This document shows, piece after piece, positions 24,872 through 32,337 of a stretch of 35,854 bases of DNA (position 1 is the stretch's first letter; the number at the start of each line of letters is the position of its first letter). Made by a program: the position numbers and the translations under genes. The stretch covers positions 1 through 35,854 of the forward strand of contig JAILDV010000064.1 in assembly GCA_024688885.1 (NCBI GenBank), written 5' to 3'. A model generated the notes under the pieces. That model was given only the letters and a program-made list of their open reading frames with translations, searched no databases and was not told the origin of the DNA. This DNA comes from Bacteroidaceae bacterium. Lineage in GTDB: Bacteria; Bacteroidota; Bacteroidia; Bacteroidales; Bacteroidaceae.

Positions 24872-26668
24872 CTATTTCACCACTTCCACATCGCTATATG
24901 CCATTCGTTTCCCCTGTGCAAGTCGAACTCCCTCCACACGTATGACCTTCGCACGAGTGGGCTTGCATCGCACCGTCTGCCAGATGGGGTTGTTGACGAT
25001 GTTGGAGAACTCACCTTCTCCCAAAGTCTCCCAATGGTTCCAGTCGGTAGTGGCTGCGATGCGGTAATGCGTGATGATGCCATCGCGCGAATCTTGCGGG
25101 GGAAGGTAACGGAAAGCAGTGACGGTTGTCTCCTGGTCGAGGTTGACAAACATCATGTTGTCCGTGGCAAAGAAGATGTAATAGTCCGATGCATGTTTCT
25201 CGCCAGCGTTCGGAGTGTCTTGACTGATGTCGGGAGCCAGATATAAACCGAGTTTCTGGATGACTGGTTCAGCCTTGCAGTCGGTGATGGTGAAACGCAG
25301 TTGAGTGGCCTTGACGGTGGGAAAGCAGATGGTGCGGCGGTGCCCGATGGTGGTGAGGCCGTCATGCCCCTCCACCAGTTCGTCTTTCAGCGGTATCCAT
25401 TGACCATCGACAAAGGCTTCAAGGGTGAATTTCTTCACACGCTGCCCCAGGGAGATATCTTCTTCGGCAAGGAAACGGTTGACAGTGGTTGGCTTTTTGA
25501 ACGTGAGAGTGAACGACCTGTTGACGAGGTTTGGATGTTTCACTTCCTTGACGATGTTCTTTTGGAACACCTCATCTATCATCTTCTTGAAGGCGATGCC
25601 TCGCAAACTGTCAGTGGGATGGATACGTCCGTTAGGGGCAATGGGGAAGTTGAGCAGCAGCGTGGAATTGCGCCCTACAGATTTATAATATGTGTCCATT
25701 AACTTTGACAGGCTCTTCACGTTCTCGTTCTCCGTCTCGTGGTAGAACCATCCGGGGCGTATGCTGGTGTTTGTTTCTGCAGCTACCCATGAGTCACCGT
25801 TTTCCAATCCGAAGCGTAACATGTTACCGGACACATCCCCTTCCTTGTTCAAGAGGCTCCAGTTGGTTTCACCTACACTACCTGCCTCGTTGCCCACCCA
25901 GCGCAGGTCGCCACGGTCTCCACCATCATTCCATATCACGCACTTAGGTTGCAGTTCCCGAATCATACGGAAGGTCTCGCCCCATTCGTAGTAAGTCTTG
26001 GCATCGATGCGGCGTGTTTCATTTGCTCCACCATACCAGCCATCGCCACCATTAGCTCCATCGAACCATACCTCGAAGATGTCGCCGTATTGAGTCAACA
26101 ATTCACGCAACTGATTGCGAAAATAAGTGATGTATTCTGGTTTCCCATAATCTGGATGGTTTCTGTCCCATGGAGAAAGATAGACAGCAAATTTCAAACC
26201 CTCCTTGCGACAAGCATCAGCCAGCTCACGCACCACATCGCCTTTGCCATCCTTCCAGGGCGAGTTCTTTACCGAGTATTCCGTATAGGCAGAAGGCCAC
26301 ATGCAAAATCCGCAGTGATGCTTGGCAGTGAAGATGATACCCTTCATGCCTGCCTGTTTGCACACGCGTGCCCACTGCTGGCAATCCAAGCTGGAAGGGT
26401 TGAACAATTTCGGGTCTTCATTTCCGAAACCCCATTCTTGGTCTGTGTATGTGTTCAGCGAGTAATGGATGAACGCATACATCTCCATCTCCTGCCACCG
26501 CAGCTGGTTCTCAGTGGGCACTGGTCCACAGGGCTCCACTTGCGCTTTCAGCATGATGGAGACCAACGTGACCAACATGAATAAACAAGAACGCATTGTT
26601 TGTGCCCATGTTGATAAGGTGGTACATGCTACTAATGGGGGAATCAAGATTCTTTTTAGTTTTCTCAT
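24872..26668 (-). CDS. GH29 alpha-L-fucosidase, exported, with two consecutive signal-peptide-like segments
   Basis: This 598-residue enzyme hydrolyses alpha-L-fucosides from host or plant glycans. The GH29 barrel contains MYAFIHYSLNTYTDQEWG, TAKHHCGFCMWPS (His117, His118) and VWFDGANGG with the nucleophile Asp203. The C-terminal half (about 405-598) looks like beta-sandwich domains of the F5/8C (CBM32-like) kind. The N-terminus is odd: MRKLKRILIPPLVACTTLST-WAQ is a complete signal peptide, followed directly by a second, MRSCLFMLVTLVSIMLKAQ. Translation could start at 26668, 13 nt inside the transcript predicted from the -7 box at 26688-26695, or at 26596. The first signal resembles that of the SusC-like protein (ATWAQTV). 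The acid/base residue cannot be named safely. Confidence 0.9.
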   Translation of the reverse strand: MRKLKRILIPPLVACTTLSTWAQTMRSCLFMLVTLVSIMLKAQVEPCGPVPTENQLRWQEMEMYAFIHYSLNTYTDQEWGFGNEDPKLFNPSSLDCQQWARVCKQAGMKGIIFTAKHHCGFCMWPSAYTEYSVKNSPWKDGKGDVVRELADACRKEGLKFAVYLSPWDRNHPDYGKPEYITYFRNQLRELLTQYGDIFEVWFDGANGGDGWYGGANETRRIDAKTYYEWGETFRMIRELQPKCVIWNDGGDRGDLRWVGNEAGSVGETNWSLLNKEGDVSGNMLRFGLENGDSWVAAETNTSIRPGWFYHETENENVKSLSKLMDTYYKSVGRNSTLLLNFPIAPNGRIHPTDSLRGIAFKKMIDEVFQKNIVKEVKHPNLVNRSFTLTFKKPTTVNRFLAEEDISLGQRVKKFTLEAFVDGQWIPLKDELVEGHDGLTTIGHRRTICFPTVKATQLRFTITDCKAEPVIQKLGLYLAPDISQDTPNAGEKHASDYYIFFATDNMMFVNLDQETTVTAFRYLPPQDSRDGIITHYRIAATTDWNHWETLGEGEFSNIVNNPIWQTVRCKPTRAKVIRVEGVRLAQGKRMAYSDVEVVK

Positions 26669-26687
26669 GTTTTGGTATTTTTGTTTG

Positions 26688-26695
26688 CAAAGGTA
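26688..26695 (-). promoter_or_regulatory. -7 box of the GH29 gene
   Basis: TACCTTTG on the minus strand, 20 bp before the ATG at 26668. No clear -33 element. Confidence 0.6.
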
Positions 26696-26761
26696 CGAAA
26701 CCATGAGTTTGTGATGTGTCATAATATTATCCAAGAATAGGACAATGTTGTGACAGCCGTG

Positions 26762-26779
26762 TTAAAATACCTATTTTAA
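26762..26779. promoter_or_regulatory. AT-rich palindrome, candidate operator
   Basis: TTAAAATA-CC-TATTTTAA is a perfect 8-bp inverted repeat around CC, in the divergent spacer between the GH29 gene and the response-regulator gene. The role is unknown. Confidence 0.35.
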
Positions 26780-26903
26780 GTTTCGGAAGTGAAAGAGGAT
26801 GTTTGCCTGATTGAGAATATAAACTATAAAATGTTTTATCGGCAGAATATTCATCTATGTGTATTTGGTTTTTTAGATAAATTTACCAAACAAAGTCTTT
26901 TTT

Positions 26904-26935
26904 CTTGGTATAAATGCTAAGTCGCCATACCTTTG
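26904..26935 (+). promoter_or_regulatory. Promoter of the response-regulator gene
   Basis: TACCTTTG (-7) is at 26928-26935 and a weak -33 (CTTG) at 26904-26907. An inverted repeat TACCAA (26884-26889) / TTGGTA (26905-26910) overlaps the -33 region and could be an operator. Confidence 0.7.
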
Positions 26936-26965
26936 CACTCGGAATACAAAACAGGACAAAGGACT

Positions 26966-27628
26966 ATGGACAAAAAAACTATCATCATTGCAGATAATCA
27001 AGACATTACACGTCTGGGACTGAAAACGCTGGTGCGTGCGGCTCTGAAAGAGGTGGATGGGCTGGAAGTGAAGGAACTGAGCCGTAGGGCAGAACTGATT
27101 GCGGAACTCAAAGATAATCCATCAGCGGTGGTCATCATCGACTACACGTTGTTTGACTTGGGGAGCACGGACGAACTACTCAACCTTTCCGACCGTTTCC
27201 CCTATGCGTTGTGGGTGTTATTCTCAGACGAATTGACCGAGGGACTGATACGTCGGTTGAGTGTGGAACAGCAGTTCAGTATGATACTGAAAGATGATTC
27301 GGCACAGGAGATTATCACGGCACTGAAATGCGCCATCACTGGTGTGCGCTTCCTCTGCCATCAGGTCACCAACCTGCTGCTTACGCCTTCGCCTCAGCAG
27401 TCGATAGCGGAACGCGACCAACTGACTGCTACGGAGAAGGAGGTGTTGCGACTTATTGCCTTGGGCAAGTCGGTGAAGGAGATTGCAGTGGAACGTAATT
27501 CGAGCATCCACACCATCACGACGCACAAGAAGAACATCTTCCGCAAAATCAATGTGAACACTATTTATGAAGCTACCAAATATGCGCTCAGGGCAGGATT
27601 GGTGGAGATGGTGGAATACTATATTTAA
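26966..27628 (+). CDS. NarL/LuxR-type response regulator
   Basis: This 220-residue regulator has an N-terminal receiver domain with Asp10 in the acidic pocket, phospho-acceptor Asp59 in VVIIDYTLFD, Ser87 at the switch position and Lys109 in ILKDD. A LuxR-type helix-turn-helix follows at about 153-212 (LTATEKEVLRLIALGKSVKE, then NSSIHTITTHKKNIFRKI). ATG 26966 is supported by a good ribosome-binding site (AAAGGAC). No histidine kinase is encoded in the window, so it is an orphan here. It lies 27 bp before the trans-sulfuration enzyme gene and heads the sulfur cluster, so it may control it; that is inference from position. Confidence 0.88.
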   Translation: MDKKTIIIADNQDITRLGLKTLVRAALKEVDGLEVKELSRRAELIAELKDNPSAVVIIDYTLFDLGSTDELLNLSDRFPYALWVLFSDELTEGLIRRLSVEQQFSMILKDDSAQEIITALKCAITGVRFLCHQVTNLLLTPSPQQSIAERDQLTATEKEVLRLIALGKSVKEIAVERNSSIHTITTHKKNIFRKINVNTIYEATKYALRAGLVEMVEYYI

Positions 27629-27655
27629 CCAGCCCACGCGCTGGGCGAAATTCTT

Positions 27656-28849
27656 ATGACCAGAATGATGAAAAAATCTACGATAGCGATTGATACAAAG
27701 CTGCCGAGGAAGGATGCTTTTGGGGCTATAGCTATGCCTGTGTACCATACGGCTTCCTATGAGTTTGAGACGGCGAAGGACATGGCGGATGCTTTTTGTG
27801 GTAGAGTGTTGGCACCAGACTATTCAAGGGTAATGAACCCTACCGTGATGCATTTCGAAGACCAAGTGAAGGCGCTGACGGGGGCTGAGAACGTATTTGC
27901 CTTCTGCTCCGGCATGGCTGCTATCACCAATGCCTTCTTCACCGTGATTGAGACGGGAAAGAATGTCGTCACATCGCACCATTTGTTTGGCAACACGGTG
28001 GCACTCCTCAACAAGACATTTGCACGGTTCGGTGTCGAGAGCCGGCAAGTGGATTTGCTCAACTTGGAAGCAGTGCGTCAGGCAATCGACGACCAGACAT
28101 CTTGCCTCTTTTGGGAGATTGTAACCAATCCGCAAATGGAGGTGGCGGACATCGCTGCTTTGGCTGAAATTGCGCACGAGCGGGGCATCCCACTCATCGC
28201 AGATACGACAATTATCCCTTTCACTCAGTTCAGTGCTAAAGCATTGGGTGTGGATGTGGAGGTGGTTTCTTCCACCAAATACATATCGGGCGGTGCCACC
28301 TCGCTGGGTGGTTTAGTTATCGACTACGGCACGTTCCCCGTGGTGAACCAACGCATCCGCTTTGAATTGCTCTTCAACGTGGGCAGTTATATGTCCCCCC
28401 ATGCTGCCTATATGCAGTCGTTGGGTCTGGAAACATTGGAGGCACGGTATAAGGTGCAGTCATCTAATGCATTGGCTTTGGCAAGGAAGTTGCAGACGGT
28501 GGAAGGCATCCAACGGGTGAACTACATTGGATTGGAAGATAACCCATTCCACACTTTGTCCCTAAAGCAGTTCGGCGAGACTGCGGGAGCCATGCTCACC
28601 ATCGATTTGGCTGACCGCAAAGCGTGCTTCAGTTTCATCGATCACCTGAAGCTTATCCGTCGTGCCACCAACCTTTTCGACAACAAGACACTTGCCATCC
28701 ATCCCTACAGCACCATCTTCGGTCCTTTTGGGAAGAGTCAGAAGGTGGAGATGGACGTTCGCGACACCACTATCCGACTTTCTATAGGACTGGAGGATGT
28801 GGACGATATCTTCGAAGACATCAGACAGGCTGTCGCGGCGATACCATAA
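27656..28849 (+). CDS. Trans-sulfuration family PLP enzyme (O-acetylhomoserine sulfhydrylase / cystathionine synthase-like)
   Basis: This 397-residue cytoplasmic enzyme belongs to the Cys/Met metabolism PLP family (MetB, MetC, MetY, MetZ). The PLP lysine is Lys208 in SSTKYISGG; YSRVMNPT (57-63) binds the cofactor phosphate of the neighbouring subunit; Asp183 in IADTT pairs with the pyridine nitrogen. Specificity within the family cannot be read reliably. Location beside cysteine synthase, a sulfur carrier and a JAMM protease favours a sulfhydrylase making homocysteine, perhaps using a protein thiocarboxylate as in Wolinella. It follows the regulator gene closely and a GC-rich inverted repeat (CCAGC/GCTGG, 27631-27647) lies in the gap. 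Confidence 0.85.
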   Translation: MTRMMKKSTIAIDTKLPRKDAFGAIAMPVYHTASYEFETAKDMADAFCGRVLAPDYSRVMNPTVMHFEDQVKALTGAENVFAFCSGMAAITNAFFTVIETGKNVVTSHHLFGNTVALLNKTFARFGVESRQVDLLNLEAVRQAIDDQTSCLFWEIVTNPQMEVADIAALAEIAHERGIPLIADTTIIPFTQFSAKALGVDVEVVSSTKYISGGATSLGGLVIDYGTFPVVNQRIRFELLFNVGSYMSPHAAYMQSLGLETLEARYKVQSSNALALARKLQTVEGIQRVNYIGLEDNPFHTLSLKQFGETAGAMLTIDLADRKACFSFIDHLKLIRRATNLFDNKTLAIHPYSTIFGPFGKSQKVEMDVRDTTIRLSIGLEDVDDIFEDIRQAVAAIP

Positions 28850-28878
28850 AAAGGGTAGATGGATACCACGCCAATGGG

Positions 28879-28910
28879 ATTGTGGCACAACGTGAAAAGC
28901 CCGAACTTTG
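28879..28910 (+). promoter_or_regulatory. Candidate promoter of the cysteine synthase / encapsulin cluster
   Basis: ATTG at 28879-28882, 20 bp, then GAACTTTG at 28903-28910 (one mismatch to TAnnTTTG). It starts 101 bp after the end of the trans-sulfuration gene region and gives a leader of about 35 nt before cysK. Confidence 0.55.
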
Positions 28911-28950
28911 CATCGAATTTGTTTGACGACAAAAAACTTTATAATTCATT

Positions 28951-29883
28951 ATGGCAAAAATAGCACAAAGCCTTGTTGAACTGATAGGCAAAACACCCCT
29001 GCTGGAACTTTCCAAAGTGGAGAAGAAACAGCGACTGAAAGCCCGTGTGTTGGTTAAACTCGAATATTTGAATCCAGGACGAAGCGTGAAAGATCGTGTG
29101 GGCTATGCACTCATCGAACAGGCTGAGAAGCAAGGGCTTCTCGGACGTAATACCGTCATCATCGAACCTACTAGTGGCAACACTGGTGTGGGATTGGCAT
29201 TGGTAGCTGCACGACGTGGCTACAAACTTATCCTCACCATGCCAGACAGCATGAGCATTGAGCGACGTACATTGCTACGCAGTTTGGGAGCCCGTTTGGT
29301 GCTCACCCCTGCTTATGAGGGTATGCCGGGAGCAATCCGTAAGGCACAGGAACTGGCTTCGCAGACGGATGCTTTCATTCCTCAGCAGTTTGACAACGAG
29401 GCAAACCCAGAGGTGCATCGGCAGACAACGGCCAAGGAGATTTGGGAAGACACCGATGGAAAAGTTGACATCTTCGTGGCTGGTGTAGGAACTGGTGGCA
29501 CAGTGACGGGTGTGGGTGAGAAGCTGAAGCGGCTGAACCCCAATGTGAAGGTAGTGGCTGTGGAACCTTATGACTCACCGGTGTTGTCAGGTGGTAAGCC
29601 TGGTCCTCATAAGTTGCAGGGCATTGGTGCTGGCTTTGTTCCCAAGGTGCTGAACACTGGGGTGTATGATGAAATCTTCCGTGTGAAGAATGAGGACGCT
29701 TTCGCTGCTAGTCGTCTCTTGGCAAAGACAGAAGGGACATTGGTGGGTATTTCAAGTGGTGCTGCTGCTCATGCTGCCCTTCAGATAGCAAAACGTCCTG
29801 AGAATGCAGGCAAGACCATCGTGGTGCTTCTGCCCGACACAGGAGAACGCTACTTGAGCACAGCATTGTTTTCGGAGAAATAA
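28951..29883 (+). CDS. cysK: Cysteine synthase (O-acetylserine sulfhydrylase)
   Basis: This 310-residue PLP enzyme makes L-cysteine from an activated serine (usually O-acetylserine) and sulfide or a protein thiocarboxylate. The PLP lysine is Lys47 in NPGRSVKDR, the substrate loop is TSGNTG (74-79), the phosphate cup GTGGT (180-184), and GISSGAA lies near the C-terminus. Length is typical of CysK/CysM. No serine acetyltransferase gene is in the window. Immediate neighbours are the sulfur carrier (36 bp downstream) and its E1, so the sulfur donor may be the carrier thiocarboxylate, as for mycobacterial CysM with CysO. CysK versus CysM cannot be settled by eye. Confidence 0.9.
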   Translation: MAKIAQSLVELIGKTPLLELSKVEKKQRLKARVLVKLEYLNPGRSVKDRVGYALIEQAEKQGLLGRNTVIIEPTSGNTGVGLALVAARRGYKLILTMPDSMSIERRTLLRSLGARLVLTPAYEGMPGAIRKAQELASQTDAFIPQQFDNEANPEVHRQTTAKEIWEDTDGKVDIFVAGVGTGGTVTGVGEKLKRLNPNVKVVAVEPYDSPVLSGGKPGPHKLQGIGAGFVPKVLNTGVYDEIFRVKNEDAFAASRLLAKTEGTLVGISSGAAAHAALQIAKRPENAGKTIVVLLPDTGERYLSTALFSEK

Positions 29884-29919
29884 AGGAACAATAAATAGAA
29901 TAGAAAAAACTTCATCATT

Positions 29920-30138
29920 ATGGCAAAATTGATTGTAAATGGAGAAGACCAAGATGTTCAACTCCCTGCTACTGTGGCAGACTTAATCAAGCAGAACAAT
30001 GTGGCACAACCCGACATGGTGAGTGTGCAGGTGAACGAAGAATTCGTTGACAGAGAAGAGTTTGCCACCCTCCAGTTGAACGAGGGTGACGCGGTGGATT
30101 TCCTGTACTTTATGGGAGGAGGAGGATTTACCATCTGA
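29920..30138 (+). CDS. ThiS/MoaD-like sulfur carrier protein with C-terminal extension after Gly-Gly
   Basis: This 72-residue beta-grasp protein resembles ThiS. The C-terminus reads FMGGGGFTI, so three residues (Phe-Thr-Ile) follow the Gly run. Carriers of the CysO, HcyS and QbsE kinds also carry extra residues that a JAMM protease removes before the E1-like enzyme can adenylate the terminal glycine; a JAMM protease and an E1 are both encoded in this cluster. I infer that the mature form ends in Gly-Gly and carries sulfur as a thiocarboxylate for cysteine or homocysteine synthesis. It is too short and too well placed to be chance. A role in thiamine synthesis is less likely, since no other thi gene is present. 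Confidence 0.88.
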   Translation: MAKLIVNGEDQDVQLPATVADLIKQNNVAQPDMVSVQVNEEFVDREEFATLQLNEGDAVDFLYFMGGGGFTI

Positions 30139-30142
30139 CTAA

Positions 30143-30258
30143 TTACTATGTACAATTTAGACTGACGCAATGTGCGCAAGCCGCATGGCAAATTGTACAT
30201 TGTACATGGTAAATTGTAAACTCAATTAATTGTAAATAGTAAATTGTCAAATTGTAAA
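30143..30258. repeat. Palindromic repeat in the gap between the sulfur carrier and E1 genes
   Basis: TGTACAATTT at the left pairs with AAATTGTACA at the right. The loop contains GCCGCATGGC, the same core as the repeats inside genes elsewhere in this window. Further AAATTGTAAA-type units follow up to the next gene. It resembles the gap at 33783-33880 in the same operon. Confidence 0.7.
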
Positions 30259-30265
30259 TAAAATT

Positions 30266-31075
30266 ATGTTTGATTTTACAGAAGAAGAACTGAACCGTTA
30301 TTCGCGTCATATCCTCTTGCAGGATGTGGGTGTGGAAGGTCAGGAAAAGATACGCGAGGGCAAAGTGCTCGTGATTGGTGCTGGTGGCTTAGGAGCACCA
30401 GTAGCCATGTATCTGGCTGCAGCAGGTGTGGGCACCATAGGTATTGTGGATGGCGATGTGGTCGATTTGAGCAACCTGCAACGTCAGATTATTCATACCA
30501 CCCCTGATGTGGACAAGTGGAAGGTGGAATCAGCAAAGGAGACCATCAATGCCATCAATCCGCATGTGAAGGTGAATGCTCACAGGGAGTTTCTGATGGC
30601 AGACAATGCGCTCGATCTCATCAAGGAGTATGACTTTGTGGTGGACGGTACCGACAACTTTCCCGTGAAGTTCCTCATCAACGATGCTTGTGTGATGGCT
30701 GGCAAACCATTCAGTCACGGTGGTATCCTCCGTTTTGAAGGGCAGACTTTCACACACGTGCCAGGCTCAGCCTGCTACCGTTGTTTGTTCAAGACTCCTC
30801 CACCACCAGGTGCTGTGCCGACGTGCAGTCAGGCTGGGGTGCTGGGAGCCATCGCGGGAATGCTTGGTACAATTCAGGCGGCAGAGACATTGAAGTATCT
30901 GACAGGGGTGGGTGAGTTGCTCACCAACAAACTGCTCACCTTCAATGCTAAGACAATGGATTTCCGCAAGATTAATGTGAGAAAGACGGACAAATGTCCC
31001 ATCTGCGGCACGAACCAGACCGTGACAGAACTGATAGATTATGAACAGGCTGCTTGCGACTTGAAGAGCCACTAA
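30266..31075 (+). CDS. ThiF/MoeB/HesA-family E1-like adenylyltransferase
   Basis: This 269-residue enzyme activates the C-terminal glycine of a ThiS/MoaD-like carrier by adenylation, the first step to a thiocarboxylate. It has the ATP-binding GAGGLGAPVAMYLAAAG (38-54), the DGDVVDLSNLQRQ segment, DGTDNF, a zinc site of two CxxC pairs (CYRC and CPIC), and a cysteine in PTCSQAGVLG at the catalytic position of the family. There is no rhodanese domain, so another protein must supply sulfur; TusA-like, DsrE-like and cysteine desulfurase genes follow. It starts 127 bp after the carrier gene across a repeat-filled gap. Confidence 0.9.
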   Translation: MFDFTEEELNRYSRHILLQDVGVEGQEKIREGKVLVIGAGGLGAPVAMYLAAAGVGTIGIVDGDVVDLSNLQRQIIHTTPDVDKWKVESAKETINAINPHVKVNAHREFLMADNALDLIKEYDFVVDGTDNFPVKFLINDACVMAGKPFSHGGILRFEGQTFTHVPGSACYRCLFKTPPPPGAVPTCSQAGVLGAIAGMLGTIQAAETLKYLTGVGELLTNKLLTFNAKTMDFRKINVRKTDKCPICGTNQTVTELIDYEQAACDLKSH

Positions 31076-31091
31076 TACATCACAAACGAAC

Positions 31092-31571
31092 ATGGCAGAA
31101 CAAAAGAAACTCTCACTCATTGCCTTTTCAGGCGACTTTGACAAGCTCACGGCTGTCTTCACGCTGGCAACAGGTGCTGCGGCTGTGGGTTATGAAGTGA
31201 ACATCTTCTTCACCTTCTGGGGCTTGGATGCCATTAAGCAGAAGAGAGGCAGAAGTTTCATCGGTGGCAATTGGCTCACCAAACTCTTCGGTTTCATTAT
31301 GGGTGGTCTCAGCGTGGCTCCGAACAGCAAGTTCAACTTCTGTGGCATTGGTCCGAAAATCTTCCGCTCGCTGATGCGGAAGAACAACGTGGCGACACTG
31401 GAAGAACTGGTGGATGCAGCCAACGCACTGGGCGTGAACCTCTATGCCTGTGAGATGGCGATGCACGTGCTCGGTCTGGAGAAAAAAGACTTCATCCACG
31501 AAGTGAAAGACGTGCTTGGCGTAGCCACCTTCCTGCAAATCAGCGAGGGAGGAAGAACACTCTTTATTTAA
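31092..31571 (+). CDS. DsrE/DsrF-like sulfur relay protein
   Basis: This 159-residue protein belongs to the DsrE/DsrF/peroxiredoxin-like family. It has the Rossmann-like start LSLIAFSGDFDKLTAVFTLA, then VNIFFTFWGLDAIK, and a conserved cysteine, Cys120, in LYACEMAMHVLGL, which in relatives carries a persulfide. Cys84 is a second candidate. It starts 16 bp after the E1 gene. In this setting it could pass sulfane sulfur between the cysteine desulfurase, the TusA-like protein and the carrier. No membrane segment is evident. The family call is firm; the exact step is inferred. Confidence 0.85.
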   Translation: MAEQKKLSLIAFSGDFDKLTAVFTLATGAAAVGYEVNIFFTFWGLDAIKQKRGRSFIGGNWLTKLFGFIMGGLSVAPNSKFNFCGIGPKIFRSLMRKNNVATLEELVDAANALGVNLYACEMAMHVLGLEKKDFIHEVKDVLGVATFLQISEGGRTLFI

Positions 31572-31669
31572 TTGAGAATTGACAATTGACAATTGATAAT
31601 TATGCATTATATTAATCTCTCAACTCTTAATCGCCAGATCTTATTTTTAAATTCTTAATTTTACATATT
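31572..31669. repeat. Repeat-filled gap between the DsrE-like and TusA-like genes
   Basis: It contains tandem GAATTGACAATTGACAATTGA and, further on, CTCAACTCTTAA and TTTTAAATTCTTAATTTT units, the same style of arm-like simple sequence seen in other gaps. No promoter box is clear. Confidence 0.55.
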
Positions 31670-31894
31670 ATGGCAACATATACACTTGACATAACGAAAG
31701 AGCATTGCCCCATGACATTCGTGAAGACAAAGATCAAGCTGGCGCAGATTGCTGCTGGCGACACATTGGAAGTCCTTCTGACCGAAGGTGAACCTCTGGA
31801 GAATGTACCCCGTTCAGCAACGGAACAAGGTTATAATGTCCTCTCTGTAGAACATGTGGAGGGGAATGTTCACAAAGTTACAATACAAAAGTAA
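31670..31894 (+). CDS. TusA/SirA-family sulfur carrier
   Basis: This 74-residue protein has the TusA fold marks: YTLDITKEHCPMTFVKTKIK, with Cys13 of the CPxx motif as the persulfide carrier, and a two-layer alpha/beta pattern ending in a VHKVTIQ strand. The usual CPxP motif is CPMT here. TusA takes sulfur from a cysteine desulfurase and hands it on, in the cytoplasm. The JAMM protease gene begins 3 bp after its stop, so the two are surely cotranscribed. Confidence 0.9.
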   Translation: MATYTLDITKEHCPMTFVKTKIKLAQIAAGDTLEVLLTEGEPLENVPRSATEQGYNVLSVEHVEGNVHKVTIQK

Positions 31895-31897
31895 GAC

Positions 31898-32296
31898 ATG
31901 AGCGTCCCGATCACAGAAGCGGCTTATCAGTCCATCTTGGCACAAGCACAGAAGGACGCACCGATAGAGTCATGCGGCTATCTGTTGGGTCCCGACAAGG
32001 AGACTGCTACGGAGAACTATCCGATGACCAACATCGACCACTCGGAGGAGCATTTCAGTTTTGACCCCAAAGAGCAGTTTGCTGTCCTCAAATATGCCCG
32101 TCAGAACGGTCTGAAGATTGTCGGCAACTGGCACAGCCATCCCGCTTCTCCCTCACGTCCATCGGAAGAGGACAAGCGGTTGGCGTATGACCCCAACATC
32201 CTTTATTTCATCCTTTCGTTGGCAGCGGAACAGCCGGTGCTCAACGCCTTCCGCATCGTGGGGGGTGAGGTGAAGGAGAAGTATTCGCTTAGATAA
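31898..32296 (+). CDS. JAMM/Mec+-type metalloprotease (sulfur-carrier processing)
   Basis: This 132-residue single-domain JAB/JAMM zinc protease has all ligands: Glu24 in ESCGYL, His79 and His81 in WHSHP, and Asp92 with Ser89 in exact HxH-x7-SxxD spacing. Relatives (Mec+, HcyD, QbsD) trim the C-terminal residues beyond Gly-Gly from a ThiS-like carrier. The carrier in this operon ends GGGGFTI, a fitting substrate; the pairing is inferred. It overlaps no gene but sits 3 bp after the TusA-like gene and 41 bp before the encapsulin gene. Confidence 0.88.
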   Translation: MSVPITEAAYQSILAQAQKDAPIESCGYLLGPDKETATENYPMTNIDHSEEHFSFDPKEQFAVLKYARQNGLKIVGNWHSHPASPSRPSEEDKRLAYDPNILYFILSLAAEQPVLNAFRIVGGEVKEKYSLR

Positions 32297-32337
32297 TTCT
32301 GAAATAAATGGTAAATCATTAAATTGTAAAGTAAGAC

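Noticed and set aside
8779-26668. A polysaccharide utilisation locus joining GH51, SusC/SusD and GH29
   Set aside because: The glycosidase genes have their own promoters and terminators and are separated by metal-related genes; the SusC/SusD unit is joined to a PstS-like gene, and no hybrid sensor or sigma/anti-sigma pair is nearby.
27631-27647. Terminator between the response regulator and the trans-sulfuration gene
   Set aside because: The CCAGC/GCTGG stem is only 5-6 bp and no T-run follows; a similar sequence at 23698-23715 also lacks a convincing terminator form in the direction of transcription.
29920-31075. Thiamine biosynthesis operon (thiS, thiF)
   Set aside because: No thiC, thiE, thiG or thiH gene or TPP riboswitch is visible; the tailed carrier, JAMM protease and cysteine synthase point to amino-acid sulfur transfer.
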